DNA of 64,000 nucleotides. Source: Methanocorpusculum sp. (GTDB lineage Archaea > Halobacteriota > Methanomicrobia > Methanomicrobiales > Methanocorpusculaceae). Shown here piece after piece: positions 26,758-34,626 of this stretch (its first letter is position 1; each line of letters starts with the position of its first letter). The translations under genes and the position numbers were made by a program. The DNA is taken from positions 1 to 64,000 of the forward strand of contig DALTWF010000002.1 in assembly GCA_029987235.1 (NCBI GenBank), in the 5' to 3' direction. The notes under the pieces are model-generated. The model saw nothing but the letters and a program-made list of their open reading frames with translations. It did no database searches and was not told the DNA's origin.

Positions 26758-27001
26758 AATCCCTGTTAATTCCGGCTCTGTAATCTGCACCGACGGAAAA
26801 AAGCGCGATGTATCCTACTGTGCCCTGTGCCGTCATTCACGCTATTTTGTTGTCGGAGGAAAACAGGTCCCCTCTCCTGCGCTTGCCTGCTGCTCGATAG
26901 TACGGGCTGACAAACGCGTTGATTCCACGCGTGCATCTTTCGTCGGTTGTGCAGAAAAGTGCGGTGACGGATTTTCCAACGTGGGCAATATTATTTCATG
27001 A
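26750..27001 (+). CDS. Small cysteine-rich protein, 83 aa
   Basis: This 83-residue protein has eight cysteines, including CALC (residues 24-27), the pair in ALACC (residues 46-47) and CAEKC near residue 65-69, a pattern fitting a zinc or Fe-S site. It has no membrane segment. It overlaps the YkgJ-like gene by 8 bases, suggesting an operon and a shared process. I do not recognise the family. Confidence 0.65.
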   Translation: MNEIPVNSGSVICTDGKKRDVSYCALCRHSRYFVVGGKQVPSPALACCSIVRADKRVDSTRASFVGCAEKCGDGFSNVGNIIS

Positions 27002-27061
27002 AACCGTATATTCTGCAAAACAATAATATAATATGCTGATTAGAAATAGTACCGGAAATTC

Positions 27062-27898
27062 ATGCGTATCGGTTTTTGTAAAAAGTGTCGGGAAATTGTC
27101 GTTTTCAAGAATAGTGATAATACCTTCACCTGTGGAAAATGCGGTTATGAAACTGAAGCAGAACCGCTTAATCAGGAAATATATATTAACAGTGATGAGT
27201 CAGTTCTGATGGAATCAGCTTTCCTGTGTCTCAAAAAACATGATATTACAAAAGCCTATGACATCCTGGAACTTGTTCTTGAGCACAATCCGCAATGCGC
27301 GAAAGCATATGTCGGTAAAGTTCTTGCATTACGGAACCTGAGTAAGGAAAAAGATTTGAACCGCGTCAATCCGGAGTTTGCCTATTCTCCGGAGTATATA
27401 AAAGCTATGGATTATGCAAGTGGTGAATATAAAGAACAACTTGTTGCGTATAAAAATGAAAGTGAGTATCAGTATGCCTTACTGTGCGTTAACGCGAATG
27501 ATTCCAGTATGTCCGTTCGTAAAGATGAACTGAAAACGGCTTTGGAGATTTTCGAACGGCTTGGTGATTACAAGGATTCACAGAAATTTCTCAAAGCCTA
27601 CAGTAATGTACTTTCACTTTTAGAAAAAACTGAGACTGTCTGCGGCAAAGTACCTCAGAATCTCCAAAAGGGTGCAAAAAAAGTGATGACGCTTAAATCT
27701 GTCATTCTTTCGACTGTTATTCTTATCATTTTAATCTGTTTTGCGGGCAGATTTTTATTAGACATAGTTCCGGAATGCATAGGCAGCCCGGACCCAATGG
27801 TGATAGTCTTTATCCTCGTATTTTTACTTGGATTGGTTTTTTTCGTTGTCATAATAATTAGAAATCTTATATCTCTTGTGAGAAGAGGAAAGAACTAA
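27062..27898 (+). CDS. Zinc-ribbon membrane protein with TPR-like region
   Basis: This 278-residue protein opens with a zinc ribbon (CKKC at residues 6-9 and CGKC at 24-27). Residues about 45-195 are helical with TPR-like features (AFLCLKKHDITKAYDILELV, ALEIFERLGDYKDSQKFL). Two strong hydrophobic helices near residues 212-232 and 244-268 anchor the C-terminus, so the soluble part should face the cytoplasm. It is a likely single-gene unit. Function is unknown. Confidence 0.65.
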   Translation: MRIGFCKKCREIVVFKNSDNTFTCGKCGYETEAEPLNQEIYINSDESVLMESAFLCLKKHDITKAYDILELVLEHNPQCAKAYVGKVLALRNLSKEKDLNRVNPEFAYSPEYIKAMDYASGEYKEQLVAYKNESEYQYALLCVNANDSSMSVRKDELKTALEIFERLGDYKDSQKFLKAYSNVLSLLEKTETVCGKVPQNLQKGAKKVMTLKSVILSTVILIILICFAGRFLLDIVPECIGSPDPMVIVFILVFLLGLVFFVVIIIRNLISLVRRGKN

Positions 27899-27985
27899 TA
27901 CTTTTTTTATATGACCGGTATTCGTCTCTGCCCTCTTTTCTATCACATACATTAAGTAGTCAGAAAACCCATTAATACATACAAT

Positions 27986-29194
27986 ATGGACAAAGACAAC
28001 CAGCCGATCAACTTAAAAGACGTCCTCATTGAGATGAAAGACATCTCGGAGCTTATGGTCGATCTGGCATATTCAGCAGTGCTTTTTGAAAGCAATGCTA
28101 TAGCAGACGAAGTAATCGAACTCGAAGAACGCATGAACGACCTGGTCTATCAGGCACGGATTACCAGCATGATGAGTGTGCGCCGCATTGAAGAAACTGA
28201 GCCTATGAGCGGTCTTCTTCAGCTTGCAGAAGCCTCAAACCGCATCTCAACCCAGGCTGCAGACATCGCCAAAAACATTATGCGCCATGTCTCCTTCCCG
28301 GCAAATCTGCGCAAAGCGCTGCCGGATGCAGAAGAAGCAACCCACAGAACTGTGGTTGCACCGGGAAGCAGACTGGACGGTGCGCGCCTTGGCGACATAA
28401 AACTGCAGTCCGTAACCGGTATCCGCATTATTCTTATCAGAAGAATGCAGCACCGGATTTACGACCCTGACAAACACGCAGTTCTGCGCGCCGGCGATAT
28501 TTTAGTAGGGCGCGGTCCGGAATACGGACTTGGCGAACTCTGCGAACTTGCAGGCCAGCCCCGTCCGAACGATGAAGACATACCTGTCGAAAAGATTTCC
28601 GACCTTGACCGGGCCGCAAATCTCATGATTGAGATGAAAAACATCGCAGAACTATCTGTCGGTCTTGCCTACACTGCACTGCTTCATGAAAACATGGACC
28701 TTGCAAACGAGGTTGTTGCGCTCGAGGAAGAACTCGATGAGATGCGTCTGAAACTTGATTTATGGACACTGGAAGCAGCAAAACGCGTTGCCGACCCCTC
28801 AAGTCTGCGCGGCATGCTTTACATGTCCTCCTTTGCTGAGTCCATATCTGACGCTGCATGTTCAATTGCAGATGTCGTCCTGCGTGAAATCGATGTTCCG
28901 CCGATTATTAAAAGAATCGTGCGTGAATCCGATGAAATTATCTCATGGGTCACGGTAAACAAAGGCTCTCCTTTACTGGAAAAGTCCTTTTCGGAGAGCA
29001 AACTCGGAACCGTGACAGGAATGGTGGTATTTGCGGTCAAGCATGAAAACCGCTGGAACTACCGTCCGGGAAGAAACACTGTACTGCACGAAGGAGACCT
29101 TCTTGTTGCAAGAGGCCGCCGCGACGGAGAGGAAAAACTCTACGAACTCTGCAGGGCGGATACTGATGAAATAGAAGAATATGAGGACGAATAA
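27986..29194 (+). CDS. Duplicated PhoU/TrkA-C (RCK-C) protein
   Basis: This 402-residue cytoplasmic protein is an internal duplication. Each half has a PhoU-like helical domain (LKDVLIEMKDISELMVDLAY; ANLMIEMKNIAELSVGLAYT) followed by an RCK-C/TrkA-C domain (LQSVTGIRIILIRR...LRAGDILVGRG; LGTVTGMVVFAVKH...LHEGDLLVARG). Such proteins accompany archaeal potassium channels and transporters and bind a nucleotide or ion ligand. There is no membrane domain, so it must act on another protein. It abuts the RecJ-like gene (stop 29194, start 29195). Confidence 0.88.
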   Translation: MDKDNQPINLKDVLIEMKDISELMVDLAYSAVLFESNAIADEVIELEERMNDLVYQARITSMMSVRRIEETEPMSGLLQLAEASNRISTQAADIAKNIMRHVSFPANLRKALPDAEEATHRTVVAPGSRLDGARLGDIKLQSVTGIRIILIRRMQHRIYDPDKHAVLRAGDILVGRGPEYGLGELCELAGQPRPNDEDIPVEKISDLDRAANLMIEMKNIAELSVGLAYTALLHENMDLANEVVALEEELDEMRLKLDLWTLEAAKRVADPSSLRGMLYMSSFAESISDAACSIADVVLREIDVPPIIKRIVRESDEIISWVTVNKGSPLLEKSFSESKLGTVTGMVVFAVKHENRWNYRPGRNTVLHEGDLLVARGRRDGEEKLYELCRADTDEIEEYEDE

Positions 29195-31027
29195 ATGAAA
29201 ACCGTATATCGTTTAGGGCCGGGGTGCGAAGTTGAAGATGTTGTGGAAGGCAATATCTACCTCGGAAAAGTCCAGGGGTTTGCAACCTTTGGCACATTTG
29301 TACAGCTTAATGACAAAACAAAAGGTCTTCTCCACAAAAGCAATGTAAAAACCGAAAAGAAGGAACGCGACAGCATCCTTGTTCAGGTTAACCAGATTCG
29401 TCCGAACGGAAATATCGACCTGCGCGAGGTCATTATGCAGGAAGGCGACTACGAGACCCAGCTTGTAGCCAAAAAGGTGGTCTTGTCCAAACTCTCCGAC
29501 CTGAAGGCAAAAGTCGGCAGAAATATTACGATTGAAGCAGACGTGGTCCAGATTAAGCAGACCTCGGGACCAACCATTTTTACCATCTGCGATGATACAG
29601 GCATTGAAGATGCAGCTGCTTTTACCGAAGCAGGGGTTCGTTCCTACCCTGAAGTAAACTTAGGTGATATCGTCCGTGTCTTTGGCGAAGTAAACAAGAG
29701 AAACAACCAGATTCAGATTGAAGTTTCCAACATGACTGTGCTGAAAGGAGACGAGGCAGACGCTGTACGCGCAAGAATCAACCGCGCCCTTGAAGCACGT
29801 GCCGAACCTGATGAATCGATAAAACCGCTCATCGAAAGTGAAGTACTGAATGCGCTCTGGCCTGAGATGCGCAAACTCGCCAAAATCGTGCGCCGCGCTG
29901 TAATGACGCAGCAGCCGATTATTCTCCGCCATCATGCGGATGCGGACGGAATTTGTGCGGCTGTTTCTGTTGAAACCGCGGTTCTTCAGTTAATCCGTGA
30001 CTGTGGCGGAGACCCTGACATGGACAACTTCCTTTTCCGCCGCTCACCGTCAAAGGCTCCGTTCTACGAAATTGAAGACGTAACACGCGACTTGGACATG
30101 ATGCTGAAAGACAATGTCAGATTCGGTCAGAAACTGCCGCTCATCCTTCTGATGGATAACGGCTCTACCGAAGAGGATATGGCCTCCTATAAGATGACTG
30201 ATGTCTATGGACTTGACGTGGTTGTTGCAGACCATCATCATCCTGATGAGACGATTGACAAATACTTAATCGCTCATGTAAACCCGTACCATGTCGGTGG
30301 AGATTTCGGTGTAACAGCAGGTATGCTTGGAACGGAAATTGCACGCCTGATTTTACCGGGCGTTGAAGATAAAATCCTTCACTTCCCGTCCGTTGCAGGT
30401 GTTGCCGACAGAAGCGAGGCGCCGGAACTGGAGCGCTACTTAAAACTTGTTGAAGGCAGATACTCAATCGACGACTGCAAGGATATGGCGCTTGCTCTTG
30501 ATTATGAGCAGTACTGGCTCAGATTCAATGACGGTCGCGAGATTGTAAAAGACATTCTGAACTTAAACAATGCGCCGGAACGCCACACCAAACTGGTAAA
30601 CCTTCTCGTATCCGAAGCAAACACGATGATGGAAGATCAGCTCAACACCATGATGCCGCATGTCAAAGACCAGACACTTACCTCTGGTGCACATCTGTTC
30701 CTTGCCGATGTTGAGATGTTTGCGCACCGCTTTACCTTCCCTCCGCCGGGCAAATCCTCGGGCGAAGTACACGATGTCCTCTGTAAGACATACCCTGATG
30801 AGGCGATTGTCACCCTTGGTCTCGGTCCGGACTTTGCGGTTATCCGTTCGCGCGGTGTGCTTATGAATATCCCGCAGATGGTCAGGTCTATGCGCGATGA
30901 GATGCCGGGTGCCGGTATTTCGGGCGGAGGTCACCTTGTTGTGGGCAGCGTCAAGTTCGTTGAAGGCATGCGTGATGAGGTAATTAAACGCATGATTGAG
31001 AAGATTTCTGAATTTCCGGTTCAATAA
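29195..31027 (+). CDS. RecJ-like DHH-family nuclease with S1 and OB domains
   Basis: This 610-residue protein has an S1-like domain (about residues 10-75, GKVQGFATFGTFVQL), a tRNA-anticodon-type OB fold (about 100-180), and a DHH phosphoesterase core. The core motifs are HHADADGI and VVADHHH, with Asp346-His347-His348. A C-terminal DHHA1-type region ends SGGGHLVVGSVKF. Archaeal members include RecJ-family nucleases that associate with the replisome (GAN type). Whether this one degrades RNA, DNA or a nucleotide is not decidable here. It is likely co-transcribed with the PhoU/TrkA-C gene. Confidence 0.9.
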   Translation: MKTVYRLGPGCEVEDVVEGNIYLGKVQGFATFGTFVQLNDKTKGLLHKSNVKTEKKERDSILVQVNQIRPNGNIDLREVIMQEGDYETQLVAKKVVLSKLSDLKAKVGRNITIEADVVQIKQTSGPTIFTICDDTGIEDAAAFTEAGVRSYPEVNLGDIVRVFGEVNKRNNQIQIEVSNMTVLKGDEADAVRARINRALEARAEPDESIKPLIESEVLNALWPEMRKLAKIVRRAVMTQQPIILRHHADADGICAAVSVETAVLQLIRDCGGDPDMDNFLFRRSPSKAPFYEIEDVTRDLDMMLKDNVRFGQKLPLILLMDNGSTEEDMASYKMTDVYGLDVVVADHHHPDETIDKYLIAHVNPYHVGGDFGVTAGMLGTEIARLILPGVEDKILHFPSVAGVADRSEAPELERYLKLVEGRYSIDDCKDMALALDYEQYWLRFNDGREIVKDILNLNNAPERHTKLVNLLVSEANTMMEDQLNTMMPHVKDQTLTSGAHLFLADVEMFAHRFTFPPPGKSSGEVHDVLCKTYPDEAIVTLGLGPDFAVIRSRGVLMNIPQMVRSMRDEMPGAGISGGGHLVVGSVKFVEGMRDEVIKRMIEKISEFPVQ

Positions 31028-31105
31028 CCGTTTTTTTTTTCTCATTTCATATGCAGGTTGAGTTTAAGTACGAAAATAATTGTAGTGTTTGCAAGTAACG
31101 AAATC

Positions 31106-31140
31106 TTTATATTGTAAAACGACTAATATTTACGTGAGGT
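31106..31140 (+). promoter_or_regulatory. Promoter and RBS of the winged-helix gene
   Basis: TTTATATT at 31106-31113 is a good TATA box. About 20 bases downstream, GTGAGGT (31134-31140) is complementary to the 16S rRNA tail and lies eight bases before the ATG at 31149. Confidence 0.5.
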
Positions 31141-31148
31141 AAGTCAAA

Positions 31149-31409
31149 ATGACCAACACGAAAAACACCGCCGAAGCAGAAAAAATCAACGCAACCCAGT
31201 TCAAAATCCTTGGATACCTGAAAGCCGGTATCGAAAAGGGTGGAAAGTTCTTCAAAGCAAAATACATCGCAAAGGACCTGGGTCTCTCCTCCAAAGAAGT
31301 CGGAACAAATCTCGCCATCCTTGCAGACACCTGCAATGAACTTGAAATTTCCCGCTGGAGCTACTCAAACAGCACCACCTGGCTTGTCAAAGACAAGAAG
31401 GCCTTCTAA
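31149..31409 (+). CDS. Small winged-helix-like DNA-binding protein
   Basis: This 86-residue basic protein looks like a winged helix-turn-helix: NATQFKILGYLKAG (helix 1), FKAKYIAKDLGLSSKEVGTN (helix-turn-helix) and ISRWSYSNSTTWLVK (wing). I infer a transcriptional role. The start is supported by a ribosome-binding site GAGGT at 31136-31140 and a TATA-like TTTATATT at 31106-31113, which give a short leader. It is followed by 135 bases of non-coding sequence. Confidence 0.75.
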   Translation: MTNTKNTAEAEKINATQFKILGYLKAGIEKGGKFFKAKYIAKDLGLSSKEVGTNLAILADTCNELEISRWSYSNSTTWLVKDKKAF

Positions 31410-31544
31410 AAATATCCAAAATACAGTTGGCCAAACACCTGTTAACACCTTACAACCCTTTTTCTTTATCAAAAACTGTGCAGCATCCCTCGGGATTTTC
31501 CGAGGGCAGACTTTTCATCACAATATTTTAATACAAGACATATT

Positions 31545-32987
31545 TTACTCTACGTAAATTACCTGTGCTTTCTTATTGAGAAGCTCATCCGGAATGGCCC
31601 CCGGTCCGAATCCTTCCGCGGTTGTTTCAAGATAGAAGTATTCTTTGCCGTCATATTCCCAGTAAGCGCCACTCCTTTCATCACCCGTGTTTATTCCGAT
31701 ACCCATATGGTCATCGAACCGGATTAAGACCACATCGCACCCCATTTCTTTGAGAATTGCAGCAAGGAGAATGGAGGTGTCTTCGCAGTCGGCACAGCCG
31801 TCGTGCAGCGTTTCAACCGGATAGCGGTAGTATTCCTCCTGACCGGTGCTTTCCAAATCAGAGACATAGGGAATTGACTGAACAAAACCACAGGCAATTT
31901 TTACCAGTTCCACATCGGAAAAGCCATCGGCTGTATGGGATAAAATATCTGCTGCAATCTGTTTTGCAAGCTGACGATTGTACGGCTCTGCTGTGTAATG
32001 CAGGAAATTGTTCAGATACCGCGGCTGTGATGCATAATATGCATACCGGTATTTCGGGAACGTAATCATGTAATCCCAGGTATATCCGCAGGACTTCCAA
32101 GTAAATGTGCGTGCATATTCGTCATTCTCCGGAGCTGATGAATGACTGCCTGAATCTATGGAAATTGAGGGAAGAGAATCTGTGCGGCGGTAGCTGTAGC
32201 CGAATCCATCGACAAGATACGATCCGTCGCGGGACAGGGTAACTTCTTCTGCAGTATTGCCGCCGGCATAGGAAATACTATGGCGGGTGCCTTTTTCCAC
32301 CCACGTAAACGGGCAGATATTAATGGTTCTTCCGTCCTGATACCAGTATGCATTTCCTGTTTTGTCTTCTGCAAAATCATAGAAAAGCGTGTAGGAATTT
32401 CCATTCAGGTCGGGGACTTCATACACCGATTTCCAGGTGCCGCAGATTGTATGTGTTTCATCCTGTAGCCGGTTTGATTCATCAAAGACGACATTCAGTG
32501 TCTTTTGTTCTCCATTTTTCAGGGTGACTGATTCAAATACTGTTTCATACCCCTCCATTTCAATAAACACTGCATATTTTGCGCTGGGCTGTACTGATAT
32601 GGAAACAGGTGTCATGCCCCAGTTTATTCCTCCGATGAAAACGGATGCTCCTGCCGGTTCTGATGTTATGGTAAGATATGCGACATCGGGTTTTGGTGTG
32701 TGTGCCGGACTGATACCCGGTATATGCTGTGTGTCGTCTGATGCGGGCTGCTTTGCCGCATCAAGAGCAAATGCTGCAATTCCTCCTGCTGTCAGGAGAA
32801 TGCCTGCGATTATAAGAATTATGATAAATAGGGGTGTTTTTTCCCGTTCTTTTTTCCGGAAGACTTTTTCTATTGAGGGAACTGCGACTGATTCTGGAAC
32901 CGGTGCGGTATCAATAAAGGGAAATCCGCATTGCGGGCATACTGCTGTATCGTCAGCGACGGTTTCTCCGCAAAAAGGGCAGTCCAT
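31545..32987 (-). CDS. Zinc-ribbon / TM / PEGA / transglutaminase-like protein
   Basis: This 480-residue modular protein starts with a zinc ribbon (CPFCG...CPQCG at residues 4-22), then one membrane helix (about residues 50-75). A PEGA domain follows (about 98-172, LTITSEPAGASVFIGGINWG). A transglutaminase/cysteine-protease-like domain is C-terminal, with catalytic candidates Cys in DGCADCEDTSIL and His in RFDDHMGIGI. The zinc ribbon would be inside and the PEGA and enzymatic domains outside. Such proteins are common in archaeal envelopes. Substrate is unknown. Confidence 0.82.
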   Translation of the reverse strand: MDCPFCGETVADDTAVCPQCGFPFIDTAPVPESVAVPSIEKVFRKKEREKTPLFIIILIIAGILLTAGGIAAFALDAAKQPASDDTQHIPGISPAHTPKPDVAYLTITSEPAGASVFIGGINWGMTPVSISVQPSAKYAVFIEMEGYETVFESVTLKNGEQKTLNVVFDESNRLQDETHTICGTWKSVYEVPDLNGNSYTLFYDFAEDKTGNAYWYQDGRTINICPFTWVEKGTRHSISYAGGNTAEEVTLSRDGSYLVDGFGYSYRRTDSLPSISIDSGSHSSAPENDEYARTFTWKSCGYTWDYMITFPKYRYAYYASQPRYLNNFLHYTAEPYNRQLAKQIAADILSHTADGFSDVELVKIACGFVQSIPYVSDLESTGQEEYYRYPVETLHDGCADCEDTSILLAAILKEMGCDVVLIRFDDHMGIGINTGDERSGAYWEYDGKEYFYLETTAEGFGPGAIPDELLNKKAQVIYVE

Positions 32988-33085
32988 AGTTTCAGTTCAT
33001 GAGTGTTTGTGATAATGAAAGAAATAGTTGCTGGTAGCATACCCAAACCCCACTTCTTATTATGCACAAAACCCAATAACATATA

Positions 33086-34129
33086 ATGACACTTGGAACA
33101 GACATAGCGAAAAAAATAGAAGATACTGTGGATCATGATATCCGCATTATGCATGTGTGCGGTACGCATGAGGCGGCTATTGCAAAATACGGTATCAGAA
33201 CGGTTCTGCCCAAACAGTATAAAATTGTGATGGGCCCGGGTTGTCCGGTCTGTATCACTCCGCAGGGCGAAATTGATGCTGCATGCGAGCTTGCTGCACG
33301 CGGAAATATTGTCTGTACGTATGGTGATTTACTCCGTGTTCCCGGTACAAAAACATCGCTTGAGCATGTTGAGGGGGATGTTAGAATTGTGCAGGGCATT
33401 GCAAAGGCGGTTGAAATCGCAAAGGAAAATCCGGACCGGGAGGTTACGTTCATCTCGGTCGGTTTTGAGACTACGGTGCCTACGGTTGCAGCAACTCTTT
33501 TAACCCGACCACCGGAGAATTTCTCGATTCTTGTCTCACACAGGCTTGTTCCGCCGGTAATGGAATGGCTTATGGCGCAGGGGGAGTCGCAGCTGGACGG
33601 TTTCTTACTTCCGGGGCATGTCTGTGCGGTTATGGGGTATCATGAGTATGAGCGGTTTAAGGTTCCGCAGGTTGTTGCGGGTTTTGAGCCGGAGGATATT
33701 CTGCTTGGTCTTCTGATGCTTGCCGGGCAGGTTGAATCAGGCGAGGCAAAAGTTGAAAACGCCTATCCGCGTGTTGTCACCCGCGAGGGTAATGTGAAGG
33801 CGCAGAATCTTATGAAGGAGGTTTTCCGTCCGGCTGATGTTGAGTGGAGAGGTTTTCCGGTTATTCCAAATTCGGGTCTTGCGCTTCGTGCGGAGTTTGA
33901 GCAGTATGATGCGCAGAAAAAGTTTGATCTTGTTTATGAGAAGGTCACGAAAAAGGCGGGGTGTATCTGTGATCAGGTTCTGCGCGGTTTGAAGGATCCG
34001 GTTGACTGTAAGCTCTTTGGTAAAGCGTGTACACCGCGTGTTCCGGTTGGTCCGTGTATGGTTTCGCATGAGGGCGGGTGCCGTATCTGGTATCTGTATA
34101 ATCAGAAAAAAACAGATGTAATATGCTAA
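33086..34129 (+). CDS. hypD: Hydrogenase maturation protein HypD
   Basis: HypD carries the Fe(CN)2CO unit with HypC while it is built for [NiFe]-hydrogenases. The 347 residues match the family. The conserved cysteines are Cys25 (HVCGTHE), Cys53 and Cys56 (GPGCPVC), with the C-terminal [4Fe-4S] cysteines near GCICDQVLRG, DCKLFGKAC and GPCMVSHEGGC. It is isolated here, with no hypC or hypE nearby, although methanogens need it for F420-reducing and other hydrogenases. Confidence 0.95.
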   Translation: MTLGTDIAKKIEDTVDHDIRIMHVCGTHEAAIAKYGIRTVLPKQYKIVMGPGCPVCITPQGEIDAACELAARGNIVCTYGDLLRVPGTKTSLEHVEGDVRIVQGIAKAVEIAKENPDREVTFISVGFETTVPTVAATLLTRPPENFSILVSHRLVPPVMEWLMAQGESQLDGFLLPGHVCAVMGYHEYERFKVPQVVAGFEPEDILLGLLMLAGQVESGEAKVENAYPRVVTREGNVKAQNLMKEVFRPADVEWRGFPVIPNSGLALRAEFEQYDAQKKFDLVYEKVTKKAGCICDQVLRGLKDPVDCKLFGKACTPRVPVGPCMVSHEGGCRIWYLYNQKKTDVIC

Positions 34130-34164
34130 AATACTAATAAAAAATAAAAAAAATATTTTTTCGG

Positions 34165-34620
34165 TTACTTCATTGTTATTGTTTCAGAATAGAGCAATTC
34201 ATTATTCCCATTTTTGAAATGCCCGAATATTTCCAGTTTTCCAGTTTTTCCCTTGAGTTCGCTGGGGAATAAATAATAAACGGTTGTTCCGGCAGTATAC
34301 GAATCAGGTGCGGAATATCCTATGGGTTTCACCCCGTCAAAGGTCGGGGCAAGATATTCCAGTTCCGACATCCGGCTTCCTGTCATTACAATTAACTGAA
34401 TAACTTCCTCGTCTAAAGCATTGGAAGTTATTCCGATTATTTCCGTGCTGGTCATATCAGTAAAGAAATGCAGCGGAGCAAGAATAGCAAGAATAATAAC
34501 AAGTACTGCAACACAAAAACCTAGTGTGCAGAAAATCGCAAGTCTGTATGGGCTTGGACCTTTCTGACCTTTGACAACGGTTTTGTCATTTAAATCGGGG
34601 GCATGTGAACTTATTGGCAT
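34165..34620 (-). CDS. Single-pass membrane protein, 151 aa
   Basis: This small protein has one hydrophobic helix (about residues 28-50, AIFCTLGFCVAVLVIILAIL). The remaining 100 residues are a beta-rich extracytoplasmic domain with the segments EVIQLIVMTGSRMSELEYLA and GTTVYYLFPSELKGKTGKLE. I do not recognise it. Six bases separate it from the pentapeptide-repeat membrane protein upstream on the same strand, so the two probably form one operon and may interact in the membrane. Confidence 0.65.
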   Translation of the reverse strand: MPISSHAPDLNDKTVVKGQKGPSPYRLAIFCTLGFCVAVLVIILAILAPLHFFTDMTSTEIIGITSNALDEEVIQLIVMTGSRMSELEYLAPTFDGVKPIGYSAPDSYTAGTTVYYLFPSELKGKTGKLEIFGHFKNGNNELLYSETITMK

Positions 34621-34626
34621 TTTTAC

